Below are positions 15,409-25,617 of a stretch of 64,000 nucleotides of DNA, piece by piece. The position numbers and the translations under genes are program-made. A model generated the notes under the pieces. It had not been told where the DNA came from. It searched no databases and was given only the letters and a program-made list of their open reading frames with translations. Positions within the stretch are counted from its first letter, which is position 1, and each line of letters begins with the position of its first letter. The stretch comes from Paenibacillus paeoniae. Its GTDB lineage: Bacteria; Bacillota; Bacilli; Paenibacillales; Paenibacillaceae. The DNA lies in the NCBI RefSeq assembly GCF_003388735.1, contig NZ_QUBQ01000004.1, positions 372,001 through 436,000 of the forward strand. The letters run 5' to 3'.

Positions 15409-15710
15409 ATCCTATTCGACCTGAAAGCTGATAACGCCACTATCGTCGTGCAAAAAATTGATACCATAGGCGGTACGACAATCGCCGTCGCTGTCAACGT
15501 AACCCAAAAAGCGGACGTGCAAAAGCTAATCGATACAGCCGCAGACACTTACGGCATGCTCGATATCCTGGTAAATAACGCCGGGTATTATGGACAATTT
15601 CTTTCCAGCAGCAGAACTGCCGGACGAACTGTCGGAACACGTCTTCGCCGTCAATACGACGGGGGCAATGCTCACAAGCCTACTATCCTATTCCATTGCT
15701 GCGCTAATGC
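15409..15710 (+). pseudogene. Fragment of a short-chain dehydrogenase/reductase (SDR), frameshifted
   Basis: Reads IDTIGGTTIAVAVNVTQKAD then YGMLDILVNNAG, the central Rossmann and NNAG motif of SDRs. At 15583-15585 (GGG) a one-base insertion shifts the frame; the alternative frame continues MDNFFPAAELPDEL then VFAVNTTGAML, the normal next SDR segment. The N-terminal TGxxxGxG cofactor motif and the catalytic YxxxK are missing. It is divergent from the TetR gene, so this is the decayed half of a TetR-SDR pair. Confidence 0.75.
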
Positions 15711-15741
15711 GGAGACTCACCGCATAAGCCTAGCTCATAAC

Positions 15742-15782
15742 AAAGCCGGAAGGCCCGTCATAAGACGCGCCTTCCGGCTTTT
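15742..15782. terminator. Bidirectional intrinsic terminator
   Basis: AAAGCCGGAAGG and CCTTCCGGCTTTT form a strong stem with A/T tracts on both sides. It can end the minus-strand htrC transcript and any residual plus-strand SDR transcript. Confidence 0.85.
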
Positions 15783-15794
15783 CGCATATAGAGA

Positions 15795-17132
15795 TTACCT
15801 ATCCTCCGGAGGCTGCTCCTCCAGCTTCAACTTCACCGACTTCAATTCACCGTCCCGATAGAAGGACACGGTAATATCATCACCGATTTTTTTCTTGCTG
15901 TATAAGTATTTGCGCAGCTCTATCGTGCTGCCGACCTTATAATCGTCCAGCTTGACGATCACATCATTGAACTTAAGTCCGACCTTCTCGGAAGGTCCCA
16001 CAGTCTTCAGAACAATTATACCCGACAGCACTTCATCCGGCAGCTTAATCTCACCTGAGCCGTTGCTCACATCTGTCGATCCGTCCGTCGATTCGTCAAC
16101 GCCGCCCTCTTCGGCCTGCTCTTCCCCGAACATCCGCTCCAGCTCCTGCTGCTCCCAATACTGCTCCAGGTCCAGCGTATAGACGCCAAGATAAGGACGA
16201 GGCACATAGCCTTTGCTAATCAGACTCTCCACGATTGGCATAGCATTGTTAATTGGAATCGCATAGCCGATGCTCTCCACGCCGAAGTCAGAAATCTTCA
16301 TGCTGTTGATTCCCACGACACGGCCGTTCAGATCGATCAGCGGACCGCCGCTATTGCCCTGGTTAATCGCCGCATCGACCCGGATCACTTCTTGCTCCCA
16401 GTCAATGATGCCATTTTGTTTCAACGATACCGGAATGACTTCCTTAATGACACTGACGACGCCCATCGTGATCGATTCGCCCATCCCAAGCGGATTGCCG
16501 ATCGCCATAACGAATTCTGCAGCGCGCAATGTTGAGGAGTCACCGATCTCTGCGACCGTATTAATGCCCTTCGCGTCGATCTCCAGCACCGCCAGATCCG
16601 TAATCTGGTCCATGCCAACAACGCGCGCCTCACGCACCTCGCCTGTCGTCAGCACCGTCTTCACCTTCTCCGCATTCGCCACCACGTGGTAGTTCGTCAC
16701 GATGAAGGCTCTTCCGGCCTTCTTCTCTATAATGACGCCCGAGCCGACACCCGCTTCGCGCAAAACGCCCGAACCCGGATCTGCATCCTCCAGTCGCTTG
16801 CCGCCAATCCCGAGCCCGAACATCTGCTCATTGATGACGCTGACCACTGCCGGCTTCACCTTGGCCGTCGCCACAATTGTGCGCTCCGAAGGATCGCCGG
16901 ATGCCGCAAGATGGCCAGGCGCCGAGCCGCCGCTTCCAAAACCGCCAAATATAAGTCCGAACAGGACAGCTGCCGCAACGGCGCTTGTGAAGGACGAGAT
17001 GAACGCGACACGCAGATTAGACCACTTGCGCTCGCTCCCGCCAAAAGATTGCCGATGATCGTCTCGCTGGCTCTTGCGGACGGTTCGCCTGGACACCTTG
17101 GTCGAATAAAAATCGTCATCGAATATGCTCAT
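15795..17132 (-). CDS. htrC: HtrA-like membrane serine protease with PDZ domain
   Basis: 445 aa, started at the ATG at 17132 (AGAGAGGAGAG upstream) instead of the longer frame. An N-terminal cytosolic basic stretch is followed by one membrane segment (VAFISSFTSAVAAAVLFGLI, about residues 42-62), then a trypsin-like domain with His in VTNYHVVANA, Asp in QITDLAVLEID and Ser in NQGNSGGPLIDL, and a C-terminal PDZ (about 350-430, ILKTVGPSEKVGLKFNDVIV). It degrades or chaperones misfolded exported proteins. The position next to walJ matches yyxA/htrC of Bacillus. Confidence 0.9.
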   Translation of the reverse strand: MSIFDDDFYSTKVSRRTVRKSQRDDHRQSFGGSERKWSNLRVAFISSFTSAVAAAVLFGLIFGGFGSGGSAPGHLAASGDPSERTIVATAKVKPAVVSVINEQMFGLGIGGKRLEDADPGSGVLREAGVGSGVIIEKKAGRAFIVTNYHVVANAEKVKTVLTTGEVREARVVGMDQITDLAVLEIDAKGINTVAEIGDSSTLRAAEFVMAIGNPLGMGESITMGVVSVIKEVIPVSLKQNGIIDWEQEVIRVDAAINQGNSGGPLIDLNGRVVGINSMKISDFGVESIGYAIPINNAMPIVESLISKGYVPRPYLGVYTLDLEQYWEQQELERMFGEEQAEEGGVDESTDGSTDVSNGSGEIKLPDEVLSGIIVLKTVGPSEKVGLKFNDVIVKLDDYKVGSTIELRKYLYSKKKIGDDITVSFYRDGELKSVKLKLEEQPPEDR

Positions 17133-17299
17133 CGGAATCTCTCCTCTCTCTCTTTCGGACCTTGCAGTGAATTTCATAATCTAGGAATGTTTTCGGAAGA
17201 ATTGACTAAAATAATAATAGATTCAAAGCTTGCAGCGATACATTTTTTTCAGAAGCAGTCGCACAGTCTCGAAATCCATTGAAAAAGGAGAGATCCACG

Positions 17300-17521
17300 A
17301 TGAACACCAAGCCATCCCAAGCATGGGAGCACGTGCAGCTAGCCGCCAAGCTAGCCGATCTGAAGGAGGAGCATTACCGCACCGTTCTCACGTTAAGCGC
17401 CATGCTGGAGCTTTTCATAGAGAAGGGCATCCTTAGCAGAGAAGAGCTGGAGAACAAAGCCGAGGCGCTCGACGCGCAGCTGGAATCGCTTATTTCTGCC
17501 TCACTTCGTCCCATGGGGTAG
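17300..17521 (+). CDS. Small conserved-type hypothetical protein
   Basis: 73 aa, ATG at 17300 with AAAGGAG 9 bases upstream, so likely real. It is helical and charged (AWEHVQLAAKLADLKEEHYR, then SREELENKAEALDAQLESLI). It is divergent from htrC and overlaps the end of walJ tail-to-tail by about 32 bp. No function known to me. Confidence 0.65.
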   Translation: MNTKPSQAWEHVQLAAKLADLKEEHYRTVLTLSAMLELFIEKGILSREELENKAEALDAQLESLISASLRPMG

Positions 17522-18296
17522 GCTTATCGTGATATGTTTTGCGCAGAGGAAATTCATCCTGCTTATAAAATATTCCGTGATTCTCCAATATAGAATTGAC
17601 CGTTAGCATAGCCAGGTCCATTTGATTGTGATCCAAGCTTAAATGCGCCAGATAGACCCGTTTGGTACGGTCCGTCATAAGCTCAATAAGCGCTTCACCG
17701 GCTGCCACGTTGGACAGATGCCCGACGTCGCTTAGAATGCGCCGTTTAATATTCCACGGATAGCGGCCCATACGCAGCATCTCCGTATCATGGTTGGATT
17801 CTAGCACCAGCACGTCGGAGTCCACAATCTGGCTTCGAACCTTCTCGCTCACATAGCCGAGATCCGTCGCAAGACTCAGCTTCTCCCCATTCTCCTGGAA
17901 GCAATAACCGACCGGCTCCGCCGCATCATGCGAGATTGGATATGACTGAACGCGCATCGAACCAAAGTCCAGCGCCTCTCCCGTCTCCATAATGACTCGT
18001 TTCTCCGCCGCGATCGTCCCGACATGGCGCTCCATCGCACCCCAAGTCGCTTCGTTGGCGTAGATCGGAAGCTCGTATTTTCGCGCGAAAGCACCGAGTC
18101 CCTTAATATGATCGGAATGCTCATGCGTCACGAACAGAGCGTCCAGATCATGGCCCGCAACTCCCCGCTCCCGCATGAGCTCGTCCAGTTTCTTCATGCT
18201 GAGGCCCGCGTCTACCAGCACCGTCTTCTCGCTACTCTGCACAATTGTCGCGTTGCCGGTTGATCCGCTGGCCAATACTGTAAATCGAAGTCCCAA
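17490..18296 (-). CDS. walJ: MBL-fold exonuclease-like protein WalJ
   Basis: 268 aa from a TTG at 18296 with an AGAGG box upstream. The longer open frame extends to 18440 but its extra N-terminus (MMWRDDWQTARGM) does not look like the family. LRFTVLASGSTGNA at the start, then the metallo-beta-lactamase motif THEHSDHIKGL, PISHDAAEPVGY and LATDLGY place it with WalJ/YycJ. It belongs to the walRKHIJ cluster and influences coordination of division with replication in Bacillales. About 230 bp separate it from walI. Confidence 0.88.
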   Translation of the reverse strand: MGLRFTVLASGSTGNATIVQSSEKTVLVDAGLSMKKLDELMRERGVAGHDLDALFVTHEHSDHIKGLGAFARKYELPIYANEATWGAMERHVGTIAAEKRVIMETGEALDFGSMRVQSYPISHDAAEPVGYCFQENGEKLSLATDLGYVSEKVRSQIVDSDVLVLESNHDTEMLRMGRYPWNIKRRILSDVGHLSNVAAGEALIELMTDRTKRVYLAHLSLDHNQMDLAMLTVNSILENHGIFYKQDEFPLRKTYHDKPTPWDEVRQK

Positions 18297-18526
18297 AACG
18301 TCCAGTCCTCTCCCATTGCCTCTCACGAAGCTACTACCATTGTAACCTCGTTTGCGCCCAATTTCCCCTGTTGTTTTCTGGCTATCCCAACCAGAATAGG
18401 CCATGCCGCGAGCAGTCTGCCAATCATCTCGCCACATCATCTATCAATCTATTCTATCATCCACATGAACAGATTAATTGCTCTATCATTCTATAAGACA
18501 AGCATAACATGACATCTCACCGACAG

Positions 18527-19279
18527 CTATGCCGCCGGCGACTCAGAACCCGGCTCCTCTTCTGCGCCTTCCGTCGCAACTTCGCCGCTGATGGCATGGA
18601 CATAATACACCTTTCCATCCTCCAGTATGACGCGCCACGTCGGAGCCGACACCTGCTTCTCTGAATCGAAGATCTGACCATGATAACCGAGTTGGATTTC
18701 CGTGATGACGGAACCTTCCTCCAGGTAAGTCTCAATCAAAGAAGCAACGACCTTCGCCGATCCGATCACTTGCTTCTCTTCACCGAGACCGATTTCCTCT
18801 ACCCGATCCTGTTGAAAGCCTGTGATTTTCAAGTTGCTGGTGTACAGCTCCAGCTTCACATTGAACATTGGGCGACCTTCAACCATACGGTGCAAGACGA
18901 ATACACCGTCTCGGCTGCTGTGCAAATTATATTCATAATCCTCTAGATCCGGAATTTGACCACCCATCGCCTTCACCAGCTCAGTCTTGTTGAAGACGAG
19001 CCCACTGTCCACCGGCTTTTCCAGCTTCTTCGGAGATGACTTCTTGTCCGACTGAAGCAGATAGGTCAGATCACCGAGCTTAGGCGTTCCGACAGGTAGA
19101 TTGGCAGCAAGTGAAATGCGCTTCTGTCCCATAAGCTGCAGCTTGTCCGGAGGCAGCTCCGCGGAGTTCACGTTGGCGTTCAGTTGCTCGCTTATGTCCA
19201 CCCACAGCTGATACCCAAGAAGAATATTGAGCATCAGAAACGATACAATCAGTACACTTTTCGCCCTGCTCCAATCCAC
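18527..19279 (-). CDS. walI: WalI, negative regulator of WalK
   Basis: 250 aa. A single N-terminal membrane segment (SVLIVSFLMLNILLGYQLWV, about residues 8-27) precedes an extracytoplasmic domain ending in a GAEEEPGSESPAA tail. With WalH it binds the WalK sensor in the membrane and tunes its activity. The order walR-K-H-I-J on the minus strand is preserved, 24 bp after walH. The extracellular part is divergent in sequence, as usual for this family. Confidence 0.85.
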   Translation of the reverse strand: MDWSRAKSVLIVSFLMLNILLGYQLWVDISEQLNANVNSAELPPDKLQLMGQKRISLAANLPVGTPKLGDLTYLLQSDKKSSPKKLEKPVDSGLVFNKTELVKAMGGQIPDLEDYEYNLHSSRDGVFVLHRMVEGRPMFNVKLELYTSNLKITGFQQDRVEEIGLGEEKQVIGSAKVVASLIETYLEEGSVITEIQLGYHGQIFDSEKQVSAPTWRVILEDGKVYYVHAISGEVATEGAEEEPGSESPAA

Positions 19280-19303
19280 TTGCCTTCACCTCCTGAGTCT
19301 ACC

Positions 19304-20929
19304 TTATGATCGGGCACGCAATAATTCAACAGTATCCGACTCGTCCACACCCGTGACACTTTCCTCCGGATTCTCTGCCAACTCTTCATTCTCTGTTCCA
19401 TCCGGATCATCGGGCGGAACGTCAGACTCACCCGTATCGACAGACTCTTCGTTATGCTCCGTCTCCTTAGGAGGCAGAATAGCGGAGCCGGAACCGGCCC
19501 CATCACCTGCAGAAGTGCCTTGTCTTACTCCCTCGCCTGCCTGTTTTCCCTGGTTGCCGCCCTCTTGGGATTGGCCCTGCAGTTCTGAATGAGCATGTTG
19601 GCTTCCATCCTCTGTATTCGGCTCCACCGGTTGCTCCTTTTGCTCCGCTTCCAGAAGAACCACTTCCGAGCCATCCATCAGCTTCATTACCCATACAGGG
19701 ACAAATTGCAGTCGGTTGTTCTCCAGAAGAACGGCCTTCAGCGCGGGGAATAACGAAGACACCTCGTCACGACGCGGATAACGTTCCAGTGTCTCCTCCA
19801 GCCTTGTTCCGCCCTGCAGCCAGCGCGGCTTGCGCGACTCCGACTGCGTACTGAGCGTAATAAGCGACCGCGCATATTCCGTCACGACGCCTTGCTGCAC
19901 CGTCAATCTAATATGACCGTAGCGGAATGCCAGACTGTCGATAACCGGATATTGCTCAATATATTGTCTGAACGTCACATATTTCTTCTCTTGCTCCGGC
20001 GTCGAGCTGACCAGTCGATGCGTGCCGTCCCAGCCTCCGTGCTGATTGATAAAATCAACAGACGCGTAGACATTCTCACTAAGCGGCGTATCGCTGCTGA
20101 TCGTAGCCGCTGGATTCGTATAATTGATCCACATGCCGTCTTGCTCGACTTTCAGTCCTCTCTTCCCGTCGGTGAAGATTTGCGACCCGCTGCGATCCTC
20201 GAATGCACGGGTTGTACTGGAATCGAAGAACAGGCGCTGCATCTGCTCGGGCGAATACGTCTCGTAGGGGAAAATGATCTCCGTAGCCATAATCGGCTCA
20301 GTCGGAATGTAGAGGTCATCAGCCGTCACGCGGTATTGCGGCAAATAAGTTCCGAAGCCGACATAATCCTGTACGTCCCTAACCGTTAGATCCGCTCTAA
20401 CCGACTCATACACGACTTGCTCCTCGCTGCTGAAGAAGAACGTACGGATCTCTTCCGTATCCGGCGTCTTGAATATCCAGATCCTGTCGATCTTCTCTCG
20501 AAGAAACAAGGGATCCCCTTCCATCTTCAACAGCTTCTGCAATAGCTCTACCGAGATGCCGCTTGTGAAGCGCAGCTCGATGCCAATCGCATCCTTGCGT
20601 ATTTCTTCCCAGTTCAAAATGCTGGCCGAGCTTCGTTGGAAGCCCTTGAACTCCCGGCCAACAATTCGCTGGTTCAGAATCATCTCATAGAACTGCGTGC
20701 CGGGATAGATAACCGTATGCTTATCCTCGCCCATATGAATAATCAATTCCTCGGGGAAGATGACACTCTCTACACTTGTCGTTTTCCCAAGCGCCTCAGC
20801 ATTGACATAATCCTGGTCGCTTCTTACTGTAGCGCCCAGCCCTGGCATGCTATAAGCCAGCAGATAGCTCTGCAGGAGACTTAGAACGACCAGGACGATA
20901 AGCGCAGCGGTCTTCGCCTTCTCCATCAT
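19304..20929 (-). CDS. walH: WalH, regulator of WalK
   Basis: 541 aa. One N-terminal membrane segment (TAALIVLVVLSLLQSYLLAY, about 7-26) and a long extracytoplasmic region. The C-terminal roughly 100 residues are low-complexity (repeated Gly, Gln, Glu, Pro, Ser, for example ENEELAENPEESV), longer than in Bacillus YycH and probably disordered. Its start overlaps the walK stop by 4 bases (ATGA). With WalI it senses or transmits the state of the wall to WalK. Confidence 0.85.
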   Translation of the reverse strand: MMEKAKTAALIVLVVLSLLQSYLLAYSMPGLGATVRSDQDYVNAEALGKTTSVESVIFPEELIIHMGEDKHTVIYPGTQFYEMILNQRIVGREFKGFQRSSASILNWEEIRKDAIGIELRFTSGISVELLQKLLKMEGDPLFLREKIDRIWIFKTPDTEEIRTFFFSSEEQVVYESVRADLTVRDVQDYVGFGTYLPQYRVTADDLYIPTEPIMATEIIFPYETYSPEQMQRLFFDSSTTRAFEDRSGSQIFTDGKRGLKVEQDGMWINYTNPAATISSDTPLSENVYASVDFINQHGGWDGTHRLVSSTPEQEKKYVTFRQYIEQYPVIDSLAFRYGHIRLTVQQGVVTEYARSLITLSTQSESRKPRWLQGGTRLEETLERYPRRDEVSSLFPALKAVLLENNRLQFVPVWVMKLMDGSEVVLLEAEQKEQPVEPNTEDGSQHAHSELQGQSQEGGNQGKQAGEGVRQGTSAGDGAGSGSAILPPKETEHNEESVDTGESDVPPDDPDGTENEELAENPEESVTGVDESDTVELLRARS

Positions 20930-22767
20930 TCTAATTCGCCCCCTTCCTGCAGCAGCGGCAGCGTGAACGATACAGTCGTACCTTCATTCAGCTCGGAGGC
21001 TAATGAGATCGTGCCGCCATGCGCCTTGACGATTTCCCGGGCAATCGACAATCCCAGTCCTGTACCGCCCATGTTGCGCGATCTTGCCTTGTCTACCCGG
21101 TAGAAGCGGTCAAAAATTCGCGTCAGATCCTTTTTCGGAATGCCGATGCCGGTATCCTTGACGCTAATTTCCATTAGACCTTCATCTTCCATCTTGCGTG
21201 CCGCGATCTGGATGGCACCGCCGTCAAGCGTATATTTGATCGCATTGGATATGAGATTGTCCAATACCTGATCGATCTGATCCCGATCAAGCCATGACTT
21301 CTTTAATCCTCGTTCGACATACACATTCGCCTTAATCGACTTCTGACTAAGCTGGAAGGAGAAACGGTCCGCCACCTCATCCAGCATCTCATGAATATTG
21401 GTTTGCCTCCGTCTTAGCGGAGCTTGATTCGAATCCAATCGCGACAGATGCAGCAGATCCGTTACCAGACGGATCATCCGCTCTGTCTCCGTGCTAATAA
21501 CACCTACGAAACGCTCGGATAGCTCCCGCTCTTCCAACGCACCATCGCCAAGCGCTTCCGCGTAGCTCTTAATCGTCGTAAGCGGCGTCCGCAGCTCATG
21601 CGATACGTTCGCGACGAATTGGCGGCGCGACTGCTCCAGCTTTTCTTGCTCTGTAGCATCCTGCAATACGGCAATCGTACCCGTAATGCCCTTGTCCCTA
21701 CGATGAATCGGCGTCAACGTCAGCTTTAGCAAGCTGCCTTCATGACCCTCCGTATCCGAATGATCCCGGTTAATGAGCAACGTACGCCCGCGACCCGACT
21801 GCAGCTCCGCCAGCTTCTCCGGCGTGAGGCCGAGCAGATCAGCCAATTCCACGCCCTGGAATGTCTCCACGTCCAGCAGCTCCAGCGCCCGATGATTCCA
21901 GACAATAATTCTGCCCCGTTCGTCGGCAGCCACTACCCCGTCACTCATATTGGAGAGAACCGATACCAGCTTCTCGTTCTCCTCCTCATTCGCCGAGAGC
22001 GCTTCCTTCAACCGAATCGTCATCTCGTTGAACGCCATGCTGAGTCGTCCAATCTCGTCATCTCCGAGAACTGGGGCCTTCAGGTCAAATCGTCCCTCAG
22101 CAACTGCCTCCGCCTGGCGCGTTAGACCTTGAATCGGACTCGTAATCGTATGGGCCAATAATATGCCGAGCACACCTGTCAGACCAAGCGCGATCAACGT
22201 GCCTGAAAAGAAGATTTGGTTGACCCGGTTCACCGTCTCGTACAGCTCCGTCATCGACGCCACGACATAGACCGCCCCGACGACCTTGTCATTGTACGTA
22301 ACGGGCAGTGCAATCATTTTTTTGCGCGTATTGTCTTCATCGATAATCTCTTCTTCATTATCAGGAATATTCTGAAGCGCGCGGCTGACCGCCAGCGATT
22401 TGTTCTTCTGACCGATATAAGATTGATGAACCTGCAACGAAGTCGCAACAACCTTGCCGTTCCCATCCAATACCTGAACCTCAGCTCCGCTAATGCTGAA
22501 CAAATTGCGGACGACCAAGTTCAGGTCCTCCGTCGTATTGTCGGGCGAATCGCCCTCCGCCTCCAAGTTCGGCAGCAGGCTTGGCGCCGCGAATTTGGAC
22601 AAAATATCGGCTTGCTCCTTTAAGTTGTTCGTGAAGCTGGTAATGAGCGAGTTTTTGACCGTGCTAATGAAATAGACACCAATCAACTGCATCGCTACGA
22701 GAATGAGCAGCAAGTAGATGATGACCAGCTTGACTTGAATCGTGCGGAAGAAGCTCCGCGCCTTCAT
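20926..22767 (-). CDS. walK: Cell-wall sensor histidine kinase
   Basis: 613 aa. Layout: TM1 at about 11-31, extracytoplasmic PDC/Cache-like domain, TM2 at about 184-206, HAMP ([20 protein letters not shown]), PAS ([20 protein letters not shown]), HisKA with the phosphorylated His in [19 protein letters not shown], and an ATPase with N box [11 protein letters not shown]1 [11 protein letters not shown] and G2 [13 protein letters not shown]. It phosphorylates WalR to control autolysins and wall growth, and is typically essential. It overlaps walR by 4 bases, so the two are translationally coupled. Confidence 0.97.
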   Translation of the reverse strand: MKARSFFRTIQVKLVIIYLLLILVAMQLIGVYFISTVKNSLITSFTNNLKEQADILSKFAAPSLLPNLEAEGDSPDNTTEDLNLVVRNLFSISGAEVQVLDGNGKVVATSLQVHQSYIGQKNKSLAVSRALQNIPDNEEEIIDEDNTRKKMIALPVTYNDKVVGAVYVVASMTELYETVNRVNQIFFSGTLIALGLTGVLGILLAHTITSPIQGLTRQAEAVAEGRFDLKAPVLGDDEIGRLSMAFNEMTIRLKEALSANEEENEKLVSVLSNMSDGVVAADERGRIIVWNHRALELLDVETFQGVELADLLGLTPEKLAELQSGRGRTLLINRDHSDTEGHEGSLLKLTLTPIHRRDKGITGTIAVLQDATEQEKLEQSRRQFVANVSHELRTPLTTIKSYAEALGDGALEERELSERFVGVISTETERMIRLVTDLLHLSRLDSNQAPLRRRQTNIHEMLDEVADRFSFQLSQKSIKANVYVERGLKKSWLDRDQIDQVLDNLISNAIKYTLDGGAIQIAARKMEDEGLMEISVKDTGIGIPKKDLTRIFDRFYRVDKARSRNMGGTGLGLSIAREIVKAHGGTISLASELNEGTTVSFTLPLLQEGGELE

Positions 22768-23513
22768 CCGTAACCGAAGCCTCCCGACTTCGCATTGCGC
22801 ATCATATAGCCTAAGCCGCGTCTGGTCACAATGTATTCCGGACGGCTAGGGTCATCCTCGATCTTCTCCCGCAGACGACGGATCGTCACATCTACCGTCC
22901 GTACGTCGCCGAAGTATTCGAACCCCCATACAGCTTGCAGCAGATGCTCGCGCGTCATGACCTTACCGCTATGGCGCGCCATATAATAGACAAGCTCGAA
23001 CTCACGATGGGTCAAGTCCAGCGGCTCGCCATTCTTGTATACCACATACATATCCGTATCGATGAACAAATTAAACAGCTTCAAGCCCGCCTGTTCGGTC
23101 CCTCCATCCTGACCGTTATCCGAAGAGCCGTCTGCGGCTTGTCCGCTCTTATTCTGACGACGGAGATGCGCCTTCACCCGTGCCAGCAGCTCACGTGTGC
23201 TGAACGGCTTCGTCACATAATCATCGGCTCCCAGCTCAAGGCCAAGCACCTTATCAATTTCTGTATCCTTAGCCGTCAGCATAATGATCGGCATATGAAG
23301 CTTCGTCCGCACTTCGCGGCACACATCCATGCCATCCTTCACCGGCAGCATCAAGTCCAGCAAGATCAAGTCCGGCTGTTCTTCGAACGCAAGACGTACA
23401 GCTTCCCCGCCATCGAAGGCACAGATTACCTGGTGACCTTCCTTCTCCAAATTAAACTTCAATATATCCGCTATCGGCTGCTCGTCATCGACCACTAATA
23501 TTTTTCCGTGCAT
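22764..23513 (-). CDS. walR: Essential response regulator of wall metabolism
   Basis: 249 aa OmpR/PhoB type. The receiver has acidic residues [10 protein letters not shown] and the phospho-Asp in [15 protein letters not shown], then LTAKDTE and the Lys in [21 protein letters not shown] Gly/Asp-rich linker ([15 protein letters not shown]), longer than in Bacillus, joins it to the winged helix, with [35 protein letters not shown] and [12 protein letters not shown]. First gene of the operon, so the 300-bp region upstream holds its promoter. It controls M23 peptidases such as the neighbouring gene. Confidence 0.97.
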   Translation of the reverse strand: MHGKILVVDDEQPIADILKFNLEKEGHQVICAFDGGEAVRLAFEEQPDLILLDLMLPVKDGMDVCREVRTKLHMPIIMLTAKDTEIDKVLGLELGADDYVTKPFSTRELLARVKAHLRRQNKSGQAADGSSDNGQDGGTEQAGLKLFNLFIDTDMYVVYKNGEPLDLTHREFELVYYMARHSGKVMTREHLLQAVWGFEYFGDVRTVDVTIRRLREKIEDDPSRPEYIVTRRGLGYMMRNAKSGGFGYG

Positions 23514-23813
23514 CGTTACACCGCCTGTCGCTAGTCCTTTGTTATGACTCTATTCTAACATACCGGAGCACTGCCTACACAATCAAACTTCCGATAACGA
23601 CGGCAATCAGAGGCCTCCATGCCGCTTCCTGTCATCTCGACTAGTCCGGACCAACTCTTGCAAGATCCCGGGATGATGTGCCCGAAGCGGACAACACCTA
23701 TCAAGTTGCCTAGCGTGCAAAGCATTCCATAAATTGGATTAAAAAAATCGGCAAAAATGATGATTTATGAAGCAACTATAAAGCAGATTCGAACGTTTAT
23801 CTAATAACGAATT
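23514..23813. promoter_or_regulatory. walR upstream region
   Basis: No gene. It must hold the promoter of the walRKHIJ operon. AT-rich around 23735-23813. I do not see a clear two-box sigma-A match and make no position claim. Confidence 0.4.
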
Positions 23814-23852
23814 AAAAAAAGCACAGCCCGGACCGATCGTCCAAGCCATGCT
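23814..23852 (-). terminator. Intrinsic terminator of the M23 peptidase gene
   Basis: AGCACAGCCCGGAC and GTCCAAGCCATGCT pair as a 14-bp stem with mismatches. On the minus strand it is followed by TTTTTTTAATTCG, giving a strong Rho-independent signal 35 bp after the stop at 23888. Confidence 0.8.
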
Positions 23853-23887
23853 TCTTTGACATTGTTTTGCCATTCGTAATAGGTATA

Positions 23888-25477
23888 TTATAAGTACTTC
23901 ATTGGATTCTGAGGTACACCGTTCTTGTGAATCTCAAAGTGCAGATGCGTGCCAGTGGAATTGCCTGTATTGCCCATAATGCCGATTTGGTCGCCCTTCT
24001 GTACTTTCGCGCCCTGCTTCACGTTGTAGGAGTTCAAATGTCCGTACAGCGTCTTGAAGCCATTCTGATGGTTAATAATAATCGTCTTGCCTGTGCCTGT
24101 TCTTGATCCGACATATTCTACGACGCCGGAGTCAGAAGCACGAATGCCTTTATTGCCGATAAAGTCGATGCCGGAATGCAGACGGCCCCAACGTTGTCCA
24201 TACTTGCTCGTAATGCGGTAATTCTTCACCGGGATAGCGAACCTGCCTGTACCCTCTCCCAGTACGACCATTGTACCTTTCTCTACAATTTCCGAGATTG
24301 GCTCTACGATCACTTCTTTATTCATCAATTCCTCGGTTACGACGTAACCATTCTGTTTCACGATCTCATACGTCAGACGCTGTGTGCCTTCGACACCTTG
24401 TCTGATCACCTTCGTCTCGCCCACTCTGATCTTATCGTTCTTGTTCACTTCGACAGGAGCAGCGATCTTCTCCAGCTCAACTACACTCTCCACGGTACGA
24501 ACGGTCAGCTCCGGCTGCAGCACCGTAAGGTCCAGCTCGTCGCCGACGGTAATGCGATCATCCTCAATCCAAGGATTGTTCTCATAGATGACTTGAGGAG
24601 AGATCTCGAATTTCTGTGCGATACAACCGATACAATCACCCGATTGAACGATATATTTGGTAGGTTTCGTACTGCCGTCAATAATCTTCTTGTAAACCTC
24701 TTCACCCTCGGCAATTTCCGTAGGGCTGATATCGACACTCGCCACTTGAACTTCTTCTACAAAGGATACTGCTGTTACAACTCGGCCCGGCTCTGTAAGC
24801 TCCTGGTCCGATTCCGGCTCAGATACTTCCACCTTGCCTTCCTTGTTGTAGGAAAGCGCTGTTACCGTTCTTGAGCCCTTCGCTGCCGCGGCCAGCTCCG
24901 GAGCGAACTTGCTCTGTACACGTTTCAATATGCTGTCAGCCGTCGCTTGATCCTTCACGACGCCAATGACATTACCGTCAATCTTTACTTCAACGCCGAC
25001 TGCGTGGGAGGTGAACATACCTTCTAACTTAGCGAGTGTTGCTTCTGTCTCTGGAACCGCCTTAAAGGCTTTGTCGCTTTCGTATGTAATATCACCAGAA
25101 TCCAGTACCATCGTGATGTCAGGATTCGCTTGTTGTACTTTGACCGCGGCAGCATCTACCAATTGATCGACTGCGCCGGGATTCTCTACTGTTCCTACTA
25201 CTTCGCCGTTCATATATACATGATAGAATTGGAATGTGTTGCGTTCAACGTATTGCGTATATTGCTGATATCCGATAATACCGGCAACCGTGAGCAGTAC
25301 TGCTGCTCCGCCTATCAATTGCGTCGACTTCTTCCGCCAAAGTGGGGCAGATACGATCACGTCAGCCGCTTGTTGCTCGGTCTTACCTATCAAGTCTTGC
25401 GAGCGCGTACGTCGAAAGTACTGAGTAGTTCGTTCCCATACTTTCTTTATACGACTCATGTCCCTGAAACCGGTCAT
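23888..25477 (-). CDS. M23 endopeptidase with LysM and G5 domains
   Basis: 529 aa; ATG at 25477 with AAAGGAG upstream. One membrane segment (LIGGAAVLLTVAGIIGY, about 54-70), then a variable region, LysM (YIVQSGDCIGCIAQKFEI then IYENNPWI, about 274-310), G5 (KIRVGETKVIRQGVEGTQRL, about 345-425) and a C-terminal LytM/M23 domain with the zinc site HSGIDFIGNKG and THLHFEIHKNG. It cleaves peptidoglycan cross-bridges. The type and the location next to walR fit the WalR regulon (autolysins). The LysM repeat carries two extra cysteines (GDCIGC). Confidence 0.88.
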   Translation of the reverse strand: MTGFRDMSRIKKVWERTTQYFRRTRSQDLIGKTEQQAADVIVSAPLWRKKSTQLIGGAAVLLTVAGIIGYQQYTQYVERNTFQFYHVYMNGEVVGTVENPGAVDQLVDAAAVKVQQANPDITMVLDSGDITYESDKAFKAVPETEATLAKLEGMFTSHAVGVEVKIDGNVIGVVKDQATADSILKRVQSKFAPELAAAAKGSRTVTALSYNKEGKVEVSEPESDQELTEPGRVVTAVSFVEEVQVASVDISPTEIAEGEEVYKKIIDGSTKPTKYIVQSGDCIGCIAQKFEISPQVIYENNPWIEDDRITVGDELDLTVLQPELTVRTVESVVELEKIAAPVEVNKNDKIRVGETKVIRQGVEGTQRLTYEIVKQNGYVVTEELMNKEVIVEPISEIVEKGTMVVLGEGTGRFAIPVKNYRITSKYGQRWGRLHSGIDFIGNKGIRASDSGVVEYVGSRTGTGKTIIINHQNGFKTLYGHLNSYNVKQGAKVQKGDQIGIMGNTGNSTGTHLHFEIHKNGVPQNPMKYL

Positions 25478-25617
25478 GATAGTCTCCTTTTCGCACTTCT
25501 GCTGAGAGATTTGCGAGTACCAAACAGAAAAAAGACGAATTTTCCTGTCGGATCACTCGCCTAATACTTTATCACAGCCTTTACAATAGGGGCAACCTTT
25601 GCCGTCATAACGTAATA

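Noticed and set aside
18297..18440. N-terminal extension of walJ
   Set aside because: The extra residues do not resemble WalJ, and a TTG with AGAGG box at 18296 gives the family length.
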